Shown: positions 54,698-62,990, counted from the first letter of the stretch. The stretch is 64,000 nt of DNA from Imperialibacter roseus (GCF_032999765.1 NZ_CP136051.1:6280501-6344500), one strand, 5' to 3'. A program made the numbers and translations. The notes: generated by a model from the letters alone, not told the origin.

Positions 54698-54717
54698 TTG
54701 TAATACAATGTAATACA
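54698..54717 (-). repeat. Two inverted 10-bp operator-like repeats before the transposase
   Basis: On the minus strand TGTATTACAT (54708-54717) and TGTATTACAA (54698-54707) are adjacent. The array ends 3 bp before the transposase ATG, where a bound protein would block transcription or translation initiation. Confidence 0.8.
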
Positions 54718-54720
54718 GTT

Positions 54721-55674
54721 ATGAACTTCAATAGAGCCAAATTTGATAACTTCTACCAGTTCGCTCAATACTTTTCGAGTGATCAGAAGTGCCGTATATA
54801 CCTAGAACTTTTGCGTTGGAAGGGGAAACCCGTTTGCCCTCATTGCGGCAGTGATGAACACTATAAGTTCAAGGATAGAAAGACATACAAGTGTAAAGCC
54901 TGTACAAGGAAGTATAACGCCACAATTGGCACCATCTTAGAGAACACGAAGATCCCCCTTAATAAATGGTTCTGGGCTATCTACATAGCTACAAGCCATA
55001 AGAAAGGAATATCAAGCTGTCAGCTTGCAAGGGATATTGATGTGACCCAAAAAACAAGCTGGTTTATCCTGCATAGGATTAGGGAGATGCTGAAATCTAA
55101 TGCGCCGGAAATGCTGGAGGGGACGGTAGAAGTCGATGAAACCTATGTGGGAGGTAAGGAGAAAAACAAACACCAGTCTGTTCGTGGTCGGGCCCGCCGG
55201 GATAATATGATCATACAAGGTAGAAGTACCGAAACTAAAACCGTTGTCTTAGGCTTAGCCCAGCGGGACGGCAACGTAGTATGCCGGGTGATACCTGCTG
55301 CCCAAAAGAAGCACATTTACCCGGTCATTGAAAAGCACGTGAAGCAAGGGTCAATTATGGTAACCGATAGCTACAAAGCGTATATTCACTTACCTAAGAT
55401 TGGCTACAAGCATGAATCGGTTGATCACCATATCCGGGAGTATGTGAGGGATGAATTTCACACTAACACGGTAGAGGGTTTTTGGAGTCACCTTAAGCGG
55501 GGTATTATCGGAATTTATCACTTCGTTTCCCCTCAACACCTTGATAGTTATTGTAGTGAGTATTCATTTCGGTACAATACCAGAAACTTAGGCGAAACTG
55601 ACAGGTTTAATGATGCTGTGTCCAGGGTTGAAGGGAAAAGGCTTAGGTACACTGATCTTATCAAGAAGAATTGA
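54721..55674 (+). CDS. IS1595-family transposase with intact zinc ribbon
   Basis: 317 aa. The N-terminal zinc ribbon has all four cysteines (C39, C42, C58, C61 in CPHCG...CKAC). DDE core: D139 in VEVDETYVGG, D216 in MVTDSYKAY and E252 in HTNTVEGFWSHLKRG, followed by RYNTRN. Full length and apparently functional. It differs clearly from the transposase at 1289, so the two come from separate elements. It is preceded by RHH operator-like repeats and followed by a hairpin. Confidence 0.95.
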   Translation: MNFNRAKFDNFYQFAQYFSSDQKCRIYLELLRWKGKPVCPHCGSDEHYKFKDRKTYKCKACTRKYNATIGTILENTKIPLNKWFWAIYIATSHKKGISSCQLARDIDVTQKTSWFILHRIREMLKSNAPEMLEGTVEVDETYVGGKEKNKHQSVRGRARRDNMIIQGRSTETKTVVLGLAQRDGNVVCRVIPAAQKKHIYPVIEKHVKQGSIMVTDSYKAYIHLPKIGYKHESVDHHIREYVRDEFHTNTVEGFWSHLKRGIIGIYHFVSPQHLDSYCSEYSFRYNTRNLGETDRFNDAVSRVEGKRLRYTDLIKKN

Positions 55675-55689
55675 TACCTTTGTAAATGC

Positions 55690-55713
55690 AAAAAGGGGAG
55701 TAATCCCCTTTTT
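55690..55713 (+). terminator. Terminator of the island transposase
   Basis: AAAAAGGGGA (55690-55699) pairs perfectly with TCCCCTTTTT (55704-55713) around GTAA. Confidence 0.88.
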
Positions 55714-55885
55714 GGCCCGTTGCAGCGGGACTTGTACCAGTTGTTTCGCTGGTCGGTTTGTTCAGGTTGAATAGGTTATGAATCTATCCCTGATATAAAC
55801 TTGCAGCCTGTATATAATGGCAGGCCATCAGCTAACAACTACCTTCATGAAAGTATCTTAGGCGGGGGCATTTGTCCCCGTTTTT
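55714..55885 (+). other. Non-coding, hairpin-rich stretch ending in a terminator
   Basis: No ORF of note. Local stems: ACCAG (55736-55740)/CTGGT (55749-55753) and GCCTG (55806-55810)/CAGGC (55821-55825). It ends in CGGGGGCA/TGTCCCCG (55863-55880) with TTTTT, a good intrinsic terminator that no nearby gene needs. It may contain a small RNA gene or the right end of the mobile element. No known RNA family recognised. Confidence 0.35.
55863..55885 (+). terminator. Orphan intrinsic terminator
   Basis: Eight-bp stem (one G-T) with a TT loop and TTTTT tail, about 190 bp after the transposase stop and not adjacent to any CDS. Confidence 0.75.
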
Positions 55886-56014
55886 GTTTCTTGTTCAAAT
55901 ATCGCCATAAAAAAAGATTTGAGGGTAATAAAATGCTATTCCAAAACCCCCACATCCTGAAAAAAGGTCAATATTAATAGCGCCGATGCTATCTATTTTG
56001 TACCTTTATAATCT

Positions 56015-56111
56015 CACAGGAGGTGAACCGAACGTTCATGATTTAGTTTAACTAGACATTTCTCTAAATACCTCCTGAAGAAATAAGCGACTCCCAAAAG
56101 GGTCGCTTTTT
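56015..56111 (+). ncRNA. Candidate small RNA pairing AGGAGGT with ACCTCCT
   Basis: A promoter-like TACCTTTA (56001-56008) would start transcription about 56015. CAGGAGGT (56017-56024) pairs with ACCTCCTG (56070-56077), enclosing GAAC/GTTC (56025-56037). An intrinsic terminator, AAGCGAC (56085-56091) with GTCGCTT (56102-56107) and T-run, closes it. The total is about 95 nt. AGGAGGTGA followed 13 nt later by ATG ATT TAG is also a ribosome-binding site before a two-codon frame, surprising in a phylum that hardly uses Shine-Dalgarno sites. Confidence 0.4.
56085..56111 (+). terminator. Intrinsic terminator closing the candidate small RNA
   Basis: AAGCGAC with GTCGCTT around a CCC/GGG-containing loop, followed by TTTTT. 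56112-56402 holds only AT-rich sequence and a 12-bp direct repeat copy. Confidence 0.75.
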
Positions 56112-56402
56112 CCTTGGTATACGGATCAAGCCAGATAGTGAAATACTCACCTCTGTTTCTTGATAGCCAGACTGTTTTTTGGTAATTTTCTTGTAACCAA
56201 ACATTGTAATTAGTTTCATGATAAATTTTTTAACTAGACAATACTAAGGTCTGAAATTGCCAGCCATCACGCAAGCTATTTTATTACTATTTTTTTAATA
56301 AAGATGCTGATAATTTTCCTTGTTGATAAAAATTACAAACAGAAATTGAAAATACTGATAGAAAACAGCCTCTTATTCAATGTGTAGATATTCGATAAGA
56401 TT

Positions 56403-56531
56403 ATGAGTAAGCAGAAGAAAGAAAAGCCTCTTAAAATCAATGGCACGCTGGATGAAGTGCTAAAAGCTGCCTTCAAGGGCAAACCCAACGATAAAGAGAA
56501 AGGCACAAAAAAAGGCCAGAAAAAGGCCTAA
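56403..56531 (+). CDS. 42-aa lysine-rich small protein
   Basis: ATG 56403 to TAA 56531: MSKQKKEKPLKINGTLDEVLKAAFKGKPNDKEK... then a KGTKKGQKKA tail. The core KPLKINGTLDEVLKAAF resembles very small basic Bacteroidota proteins seen near mobile elements. Codon use fits a gene. No function can be assigned; nucleic-acid contact is possible from the charge. Confidence 0.6.
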   Translation: MSKQKKEKPLKINGTLDEVLKAAFKGKPNDKEKGTKKGQKKA

Positions 56532-56653
56532 CTCCTACCCCGACAGAAGTGTGTAAAATTTACACACAGAAAAACTCACCTTTTTAATGGTCTGACTTGT
56601 ATATAGTTACCCTTTTTGTTAGTAAATCGCAGGACTAACCTAAATTTCAATCG

Positions 56654-58111
56654 ATGAAAAGACATTTGACTGTTTTATTTGCTGCTACGCTTGCTATAGC
56701 TGGCTGTGAACAAAAGCCGCCAGTGAACATGCTGGAGGAGATCAACAAAGAGACGCTGGCTAACTCAAAAGTGTACCCCACGCTTGCAGATTGCATGGCA
56801 ACGGTAGGACACAGACTCACCGGGTCTGAGAATGGCGCTAAGGCCGAGGAATACACCTACAACCTCTTCAAGTCGTATGGCATCGACGTTGAATATGATC
56901 CCTTCGAGGTTGAGTCGTGGAGCCGTGGAGAAGTAAAAACGCAGTTTAGCAGTGGATCCGATTGGGAAGAGGTAAGCTCTGTCAGCCTGGCCCACTCACC
57001 TGTAAGTGTCGACCTTGAAGGCGAAATTATTGACATGGGTAACGGGATAGAGGAAGACTATGAGGCTAATCCAGGCGCTGTGGAGGGGAAGATTGTATTT
57101 GTTTACATAAGCATTTTGCCCGAGACAGTCGATCCTTCTAAAAACTTGCATAGGTCTGAAAAAACAAAACTGGCTATCGACAATGGTGCTGCCGGAATTA
57201 TTTTCTTTAACCAGGTAGAAGGTGGGGTATTATTGACCGGAACTGCCTCGGTTACCGGAAGCCTTATTCCAATTCCTGCGGTGTGCATTGGATATGAAGA
57301 TGGCCTTGCATTAAAAGACAAGCTGGCTGCCGGAGCGGTGAAGGCTAAGCTTGAAATGACAAACTTCAGCGAAGTGATCAAAGCAAGAAATGTGGTAGCG
57401 ACTATCCCTGGAACAGACAAGGCCAGCGAAGTTATTCTTACCGGCGGCCACCTCGACTCGTGGGATTTGGCAACGGGTGCTATCGACAATGGCATCGGTT
57501 CTTTTTCCGTTATCGATATTGCCCGCACCTTTAAAGCACTGGACATCAAGCCACGCAGAACACTCAAGTTTGTGATGTGGATGGGGGAAGAAGAAGGGCT
57601 GCTGGGTTCAAAGCACTATGTGAACACGCTGAAAGAATCAGGTGAAATTGAGAATCTGAAATATGTTTTCAATCTGGACGCATCATCTAACGCCATTGGA
57701 TTTAATGCAGGCGGTAGGCTGGAGGCCGAAAAGTTTTTTGTTGACGCTGGCGACAGGATAAAGGCAGTAGACAGCACCTTTACCAACAAATTTGCGAATA
57801 GGGCCGGTCTTCATAGCGACCATCAGTCGTTTATGCTCGAGGGCGTGCCGTTCTTTGGCCCGGTAAGTAACCTGGATCGTTCGGTGTACGACTGCTACCA
57901 TGCCGACTGCGATGATATCGATCTTGTGAATGAAGAGCACCTGGTCAACAATGTTCGCTTTTGTAGCATGATGCTTTATGAACTGGATAGGGCTCAGGAA
58001 CTGCCAGCGGCTAAGCTGGATGACGAAAGCACCCGCAAGTTGCTGGAAGATCAGGGCTTGAAGCTTAAACTGAGGATTCAGGGTGACTGGAGATGGTCAG
58101 CTGACGATTGA
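56654..58111 (+). CDS. M28-family metallopeptidase lipoprotein with PA domain
   Basis: 485 aa. Lipobox in FAATLAIAGCEQK (Cys18). A protease-associated domain (about 125-245) precedes the M28 core: zinc ligand in GGHLDSWDLATGAIDNGIGS (His and Asp, about 264-280), catalytic Glu in WMGEEEGLLGS (about 310), then NLDASSNAIG and the final His in YHADCDDIDLVNEEHL. A surface-anchored aminopeptidase or carboxypeptidase; specificity unknown. Monocistronic with its own terminator. Confidence 0.93.
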   Translation: MKRHLTVLFAATLAIAGCEQKPPVNMLEEINKETLANSKVYPTLADCMATVGHRLTGSENGAKAEEYTYNLFKSYGIDVEYDPFEVESWSRGEVKTQFSSGSDWEEVSSVSLAHSPVSVDLEGEIIDMGNGIEEDYEANPGAVEGKIVFVYISILPETVDPSKNLHRSEKTKLAIDNGAAGIIFFNQVEGGVLLTGTASVTGSLIPIPAVCIGYEDGLALKDKLAAGAVKAKLEMTNFSEVIKARNVVATIPGTDKASEVILTGGHLDSWDLATGAIDNGIGSFSVIDIARTFKALDIKPRRTLKFVMWMGEEEGLLGSKHYVNTLKESGEIENLKYVFNLDASSNAIGFNAGGRLEAEKFFVDAGDRIKAVDSTFTNKFANRAGLHSDHQSFMLEGVPFFGPVSNLDRSVYDCYHADCDDIDLVNEEHLVNNVRFCSMMLYELDRAQELPAAKLDDESTRKLLEDQGLKLKLRIQGDWRWSADD

Positions 58112-58132
58112 TAGGAAACACACATATATAGT

Positions 58133-58158
58133 AAAAAAGGGGCGGCTGCCCCTTTTTT
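58133..58158 (+). terminator. Terminator of the M28 peptidase gene
   Basis: AAAAAAGGGGC (58133-58143) pairs perfectly with GCCCCTTTTTT (58148-58158) around GGCT. Confidence 0.92.
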
Positions 58159-58212
58159 ATTTCCCAGTGGAGTAAGTGGTGCGTATCTTGCTTTAAGGCC
58201 AAAAGTCACATA

Positions 58213-59259
58213 ATGAGGGAGCTTTTCACATTACTTCTGTTTTTGATCACTCTTTGGGCCAAAGCTCAAACTTCCAATGACCTGTCAACTGGCGTTAGCC
58301 AACTAGTTCTTAATAAGCCTACACGCTCTTCTACCGACAACAATACTGTGGAGAGAGCCTGCATTGACGAAAAGCTTACCGGCCAATGCATACAGTACCA
58401 CAACGATCAGTGGTTTTCCTATATACCTGCTGATGGCAGTTCATTTTACATCAATGTGCGGCACGAGCGCTGCAAGGATGGTAGGGGCGTACAGCTCGTC
58501 GTTTTCAAAGGTGAACTTTGCCAAACGGAGACCTACGAGATTATCTCCTGCAACTCACCTGCCACCGCCGACGATTTTTATTTTAAAGTAAATAGCCCTG
58601 AGCCTAATGTCAGGTACTTTATGATCATAGATGGATACCTGGGAGACTTCTGCGATTTTACAATCGAGGTGTCGGACAAAGCCAATGGGCTTCCGGTGCT
58701 GATCGAAGACCCTTTGGCAGAAGGAATATTGGAGGTCAATGAGAAAATGATCGAGTTGCACTGGGAATATCAGCCCGACACATCGGAGGTGAGCCATTTT
58801 TCCGTTATAAGAACAAGTAAGACTGACAATAAACGTTGGCAATTGCCACTGGCTTTCAATAGCCGTGGTGGCGTGGGGTCTGAATACCTGTTGAAAGACA
58901 CCCTGACGGAATTTGGTAAGTATTCTTATGAAGTTTATCTCGTTGACGCCAACAACGAGCACAGGTTGTATCTACATCACCAGGCTGGACTAACCGAACC
59001 AACGCCAGCAAGGGAGAACACGACAGCATTTTTCCCTTTTGATGTTAGGAAAAACACTAATCTGCAAATAACCATCACTGATGCCGTTACTAAACGAACC
59101 CTGGTTAATAAATTTGTTAAAGATTATAAACTTGGAGGCCTTCAGTACGACTTTCAAGAGCTCATAGACAGGGGGCATTATTTTTTTGAAGTCAGAATTT
59201 ATGACTTCAAGTCCAGACGCACCGAGACGTTCAGCAAACGTTTCGAGGTTCAAGATTAG
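58213..59259 (+). CDS. Secreted beta-rich protein, unknown function
   Basis: 348 aa with a signal peptide (MRELFTLLLFLITLWAKAQ). An N-terminal beta-sandwich (about 55-155, with pairs of cysteines: ACIDEKLTGQCIQ, HERCKDGRG, ELCQTETYEIISCN, GDFCDFTIEV) resembles pre-peptidase C-type domains. A fibronectin III-like region follows (about 175-265). No sorting domain at the C-terminus and no catalytic motif. Convergent with the DJ-1-like gene. Confidence 0.78.
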   Translation: MRELFTLLLFLITLWAKAQTSNDLSTGVSQLVLNKPTRSSTDNNTVERACIDEKLTGQCIQYHNDQWFSYIPADGSSFYINVRHERCKDGRGVQLVVFKGELCQTETYEIISCNSPATADDFYFKVNSPEPNVRYFMIIDGYLGDFCDFTIEVSDKANGLPVLIEDPLAEGILEVNEKMIELHWEYQPDTSEVSHFSVIRTSKTDNKRWQLPLAFNSRGGVGSEYLLKDTLTEFGKYSYEVYLVDANNEHRLYLHHQAGLTEPTPARENTTAFFPFDVRKNTNLQITITDAVTKRTLVNKFVKDYKLGGLQYDFQELIDRGHYFFEVRIYDFKSRRTETFSKRFEVQD

Positions 59260-59279
59260 TTGATGGCCGGATGGGCCAC

Positions 59280-60017
59280 CTATCTCAAATGCTTTACTTC
59301 TTCCAGCTTCCAGTCGATCACTAAGCCGCCCCCTATGCCTCTGGCCACCTTTTCACCATACAGATATTCCACCAGGTACATGGCAGGATCGTATGATTTG
59401 GCGCCGCCTGAGGAAGTAATGGCTTTTCCGTCATGCACAAAGCTGTAACCCTCCTGCACATTGAGGTGAGGGAACGTTTCTTTAAACCTCCCGATGTCTG
59501 AGGGGAATGTGGTGCACTTTACCTCATCAAGGAGGCTAGCTTTGGCCAAAAGAAATGCGCCATCACACAACGACATAATAAATTTGGCCTGGGTGCCCTT
59601 TTCTCTGACAAACTCAATCAGAACGGAATCCTGTAAATCGGTATCCATGTTGTTCTCAGCACTTGGCACCACCAGTACATCAATGGACGGAGTATCTTCA
59701 AAACTGAAATCAGGTATGATTTTGATTCCTTCAAATGTTTTGATGGGCTCATGGGTGGGAGACACGATGAATGCTTTCATACCGGGCGTTGTATGAAATA
59801 CAGTATGTTGAAACACGTCAAAAGGCGCCATTAGCTCCGAATTGTATACACCATTGATGGCGAGGAAGCCAACATTCAGTGTGTCAGTCGGCAGGTGAGA
59901 AGAGGCAAACGAGGAATCTGCTGCTGCGGATTCCCCGTTTTGTTGACATGCTTGCAAAGAAAACAGGAGCACTGTTGCCAGGACAATAGCAGCAATATTA
60001 ATCTTCCTATTATCCAT
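59280..60017 (-). CDS. DJ-1/PfpI-superfamily domain lipoprotein
   Basis: 245 aa. Signal with lipobox LFSLQAC (Cys24), a serine/alanine-rich spacer, then a DJ-1/PfpI domain (about 47-235): NVGFLAINGVYNSELMAPFDVFQ with Glu61, and the nucleophile elbow IMSLCDGAFLLAKASLLD with Cys151. Members of this branch with AraC-type fusions sense ligands; here the domain is exported and lipid-anchored, with no DNA-binding part. It starts 7 bp after the upstream symporter stop, so the two form an operon. Confidence 0.88.
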   Translation of the reverse strand: MDNRKINIAAIVLATVLLFSLQACQQNGESAAADSSFASSHLPTDTLNVGFLAINGVYNSELMAPFDVFQHTVFHTTPGMKAFIVSPTHEPIKTFEGIKIIPDFSFEDTPSIDVLVVPSAENNMDTDLQDSVLIEFVREKGTQAKFIMSLCDGAFLLAKASLLDEVKCTTFPSDIGRFKETFPHLNVQEGYSFVHDGKAITSSGGAKSYDPAMYLVEYLYGEKVARGIGGGLVIDWKLEEVKHLR

Positions 60018-60024
60018 AAGGCGC

Positions 60025-61833
60025 TTACTTCAAAGAAAGCTTGCCTAGATTTCTGAACAGAATAAACGTGCCGGCTGCGGCTATGCCCAAAAGACCAAAG
60101 CCAAGACCAATATTGCCATAGATAAAGCTTCCAATGCCAAACAGCGAACAGTAAATACTCACACAACCGACAAATACCATCATTATTTGTAGTGGCATTT
60201 GCCAGTTTGCACCTTTGGATGCATCCAGCACAATTCCCTCACTCATGGCGTCATCAACGACCTTTTTCCACCCAGGCCCACCGGGTTGAGTCCTCAGGTA
60301 GAAGCTCCTCAGGGTCTCCTTATCTTCAGGCTTGGTGAGCAGAGTTGTGGAGATCCAGGCAGCGCTTACACCAAATAGGGAGATTAAAAGGCGAGTTGAG
60401 AAAACATCCAGGTAGGCGTTTTCAAGTGCTTCAGGACTAATGACAAGTACTAACAAAAAGGCAAGCACAGTGGCAACTACCATGGCAACAATTTCTGTAA
60501 GGGCGTTGATTCTCCACCAAAACCACCTCAGTATGTAAATGGCGCCCGTTCCGGCTCCGGAGAGAAGCAGAATATCAAAGGCCTGAGTGGCATTCTTGAG
60601 GATTGTGAGGGAAAATATTGCTGCAAAGAACATTAGCCCAACAGTGGTGAAGCGGCCTACTGAAACTTGCTGCTTTTCACTTGCATCAGGTTTTACAAAT
60701 CGTTTGTAAAAGTCGTTGACCACGTAAGAAGAGCCCCAGTTGAGATGGGTTCCAATGGTAGACATGTAGGCCGCAATAATTGAAGCAACTACAAGCCCCT
60801 TCCATCCAGTGCCTAAAAGCGTTAGCATGGCTGGATAGGCGATGTCGTGGCCCAGGTAGTTATCGCTAATGCCGGGGAATTCAGCTTTTATTGATGCCAG
60901 GTCGGGGAAGATAACCAGCGACGCAAGGGCCACCAGAATCCATGGCCACGGGCGGAGTGCATAGTGTGCGAAATTAAAAAGCAAGGTAGCACCTATTGCA
61001 TTCTTTTCATCCTTGGCTGACAACATTCGCTGCGCAATATAGCCACCGCCACCAGGCTCTGCACCAGGGTACCAAACTGACCACCACTGCACTGCAATAG
61101 GTATAATGAGTAACGGCAAGAACTGCTTTGGGTCGTCAAAGCTAGGGAAAATATCCAGTTTAGGCATCACATTCGGGTGAGCCAGTAGCTTGGTCAGGCC
61201 GCCTACTCTCTCATCGCTAACTGCAACCACTGCAGCTATCACTGCGCCAAGCATGGCGATTGAATACTGAAAAAAGTCTGCCCAGATTACTCCCTTTATG
61301 CCACCAATCGTTGCATAAATAACAACCCCTATTGAAGCACCCACCACAATGTAGACAGGGTTTTCGATGCCGAGCATGATTTGCCCAATCTTAATGGCGG
61401 CCAGTGTAACCGTTCCCATGATCAGGCAGTTGAAGAAAATACCCAAATACAGTGACCTGAATCCCCGCAGGAAAGAAGCATATTTTCCGCTGTACCGCAA
61501 CTCATAAAACTCCAGGTCGGTCATGACATTGGAGCGCCTCCAAAGCCTGGCATAGATAAAAACGGTTACCATGCCTGTGATAAGAAATGCCCACCAGGCC
61601 CAGTTTTTGGCTACCCCATTTTCCCGAACCATGCCAGTGACAAGGTTGGGCGTGTCAGCCGAAAAAGTACAGGCCACCATAGAAATACCTAGTAGCCACC
61701 ACGGCATTCCCCTTCCGCCCAGAAAGTATTCAGAGGTACTTTTTCCGGCCGTGAGCGAGGCAGCCCATCCAATTCCTACTACAATAGCAAAAAAAACCGC
61801 TATTATTACCCAGTCGAGTGTGCTTAAGACCAT
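60025..61833 (-). CDS. Sodium:solute symporter (SSS family)
   Basis: 602 aa from ATG 61833 (MVLSTLDWVIIAVFFAIVVGIGWAAS); an earlier in-frame ATG adds 32 residues without membrane character. About 13-14 helices. SSS marks: KSTSEYFLGGRGMPWWLLGISMVACTFSADTPNLVTG, YATIGGIKGVIWADFFQYSIAM and the AAYMSTIGTHLNWGSSYVVNDFYKRFV segment. Substrate unknown; of the sugar/vitamin-like branch rather than the acetate type at 40655. Upstream gene of an operon with the DJ-1-like lipoprotein. Confidence 0.9.
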   Translation of the reverse strand: MVLSTLDWVIIAVFFAIVVGIGWAASLTAGKSTSEYFLGGRGMPWWLLGISMVACTFSADTPNLVTGMVRENGVAKNWAWWAFLITGMVTVFIYARLWRRSNVMTDLEFYELRYSGKYASFLRGFRSLYLGIFFNCLIMGTVTLAAIKIGQIMLGIENPVYIVVGASIGVVIYATIGGIKGVIWADFFQYSIAMLGAVIAAVVAVSDERVGGLTKLLAHPNVMPKLDIFPSFDDPKQFLPLLIIPIAVQWWSVWYPGAEPGGGGYIAQRMLSAKDEKNAIGATLLFNFAHYALRPWPWILVALASLVIFPDLASIKAEFPGISDNYLGHDIAYPAMLTLLGTGWKGLVVASIIAAYMSTIGTHLNWGSSYVVNDFYKRFVKPDASEKQQVSVGRFTTVGLMFFAAIFSLTILKNATQAFDILLLSGAGTGAIYILRWFWWRINALTEIVAMVVATVLAFLLVLVISPEALENAYLDVFSTRLLISLFGVSAAWISTTLLTKPEDKETLRSFYLRTQPGGPGWKKVVDDAMSEGIVLDASKGANWQMPLQIMMVFVGCVSIYCSLFGIGSFIYGNIGLGFGLLGIAAAGTFILFRNLGKLSLK

Positions 61834-61920
61834 TTTGGAGTATAGTTTTTGTTTCGAACCCGTAAAATATAAAATTTGCATGCCGAAACAGACCCCATTA
61901 AAAAAAGAATTACAGATAAT

Positions 61921-62811
61921 ATGACGCAATCAACAAGTTTGGTAATACTAGCCGCCGGAATAGGAAGCCGATACGGAGGAATTAAGCAGGCCGACTCTTT
62001 TGGGCCTTCTGGTGAGTGGCTGATGGACTATGGAATTTATGACTCAATTCAAGCAGGATTTACGAAGGTGGTTATTATCACCCGTAAAGATTTGCGGGAC
62101 GTTTTGTACGAGCACCTGAATAAGTGGTGGGGTGATAAGATTGAGATTGAGTTTGTATTTCAGACACCCCCTTCGCAGCACCCTGAAAGGGTGAAGCCGT
62201 GGGGAACTGGCCAGGCTGTACTTGCGACGAAAGACGTGGTAAAAGAGCCGTTCGCTATTATCAATGCTGACGATTTTTACGGGAGAAAGGCTTATTTGGC
62301 AATGGGAAAATTCCTTCAGTCGGTTGACCCAACTTCTCTTCATTTTAGTATGGTGGGCTATCCTTTGATGGAGACACTCTCAGATGCCGGATCGGTAGCA
62401 AGAGGTATTTGCAATGTGGATGCTGATGGTAAATTGATCTCGGTCGTAGAGAAAACCAAAATACTTCAGTCGGGTGCAAATATTGTCAATGAGGAAAATG
62501 AAAACAATCCGGAAATTTTAGATCCCAAAGGTTTTGTTTCAATGAATTTTTGGGGTTTCACTCCAGCTTTGTTTCCTGAACTTGTGGGTATTTGGGAGGA
62601 ATTCTATCAAGCCAATAGAAATGAGCTAAAGGCTGAATTTTACATACCATCAGCAGTTACAAACCTGATGCAGAAGAAGAATGCCATTGTTGATGTGCTG
62701 CCTGATGGCAACGATTGGATGGGTGTAACCTATAGCCAGGAGAAAGATATGGTAATGAAAAAATTGCATCAGCTGGTCAGTAGCGGAGAGTATCCCTCCG
62801 GGCTCAGCTGA
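61921..62811 (+). CDS. Sugar-phosphate nucleotidyltransferase-like protein
   Basis: 296 aa from ATG 61921 (MTQSTSLVILAAGIGSRYGG). NTP-transferase fold: the LAAGIGSRYGGIKQ glycine-rich loop (about 9-22), GTGQAVLATKDVV and the metal Asp in FAIINADDFYG (about 115-125). Only weak resemblance to GlmU/RfbA substrate parts, so the sugar is unknown. Divergent from the SSS gene; its last 8 bp overlap the opposite 56-aa gene. Confidence 0.87.
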   Translation: MTQSTSLVILAAGIGSRYGGIKQADSFGPSGEWLMDYGIYDSIQAGFTKVVIITRKDLRDVLYEHLNKWWGDKIEIEFVFQTPPSQHPERVKPWGTGQAVLATKDVVKEPFAIINADDFYGRKAYLAMGKFLQSVDPTSLHFSMVGYPLMETLSDAGSVARGICNVDADGKLISVVEKTKILQSGANIVNEENENNPEILDPKGFVSMNFWGFTPALFPELVGIWEEFYQANRNELKAEFYIPSAVTNLMQKKNAIVDVLPDGNDWMGVTYSQEKDMVMKKLHQLVSSGEYPSGLS

Positions 62812-62974
62812 AAAAAGCATAAACAAAAAGCATCAGAAGAAAAGGTATTCCATAAATCAGGAGTACCTTTTTTCTGTTTTGGCGGGGTATCCACCACAGC
62901 ACCCACCAGGGGCGGTAAAGGCCTGCTGACGTCACAATGAATAAAAAGAGTAGTGCTGCCTGGAGTAGCTTCAT
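62804..62974 (-). CDS. 56-aa two-helix membrane protein
   Basis: ATG 62974 to TGA 62804 encodes MKLLQAALLFLFIVTSAGLY, then RPWWVLWWIPRQNRKKV, then LLIYGIPFLLMLFVYAFFS: two hydrophobic helices around a Trp/Arg-rich loop, a pattern that looks conserved rather than random. It overlaps the end of the nucleotidyltransferase gene by 8 bp, tail to tail. No function known. Confidence 0.6.
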   Translation of the reverse strand: MKLLQAALLFLFIVTSAGLYRPWWVLWWIPRQNRKKVLLIYGIPFLLMLFVYAFFS

Positions 62975-62990
62975 GGTTCCAGAAACAAAA

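Larger units (their letters stand above)
54083..55713 (+). mobile_element. IS1595-type element with accessory genes; ends not resolved
   Basis: Groups the 52-aa, 64-aa, RHH and transposase genes with the three 10-bp repeat arrays, up to the hairpin after the transposase. Unlike the element at 759-2317, I could not find inverted ends or an 8-bp duplication, so the limits given are only the outermost shared features. The block is AT-rich and lies between two core genes (nfu and the M28 peptidase). Confidence 0.45.
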
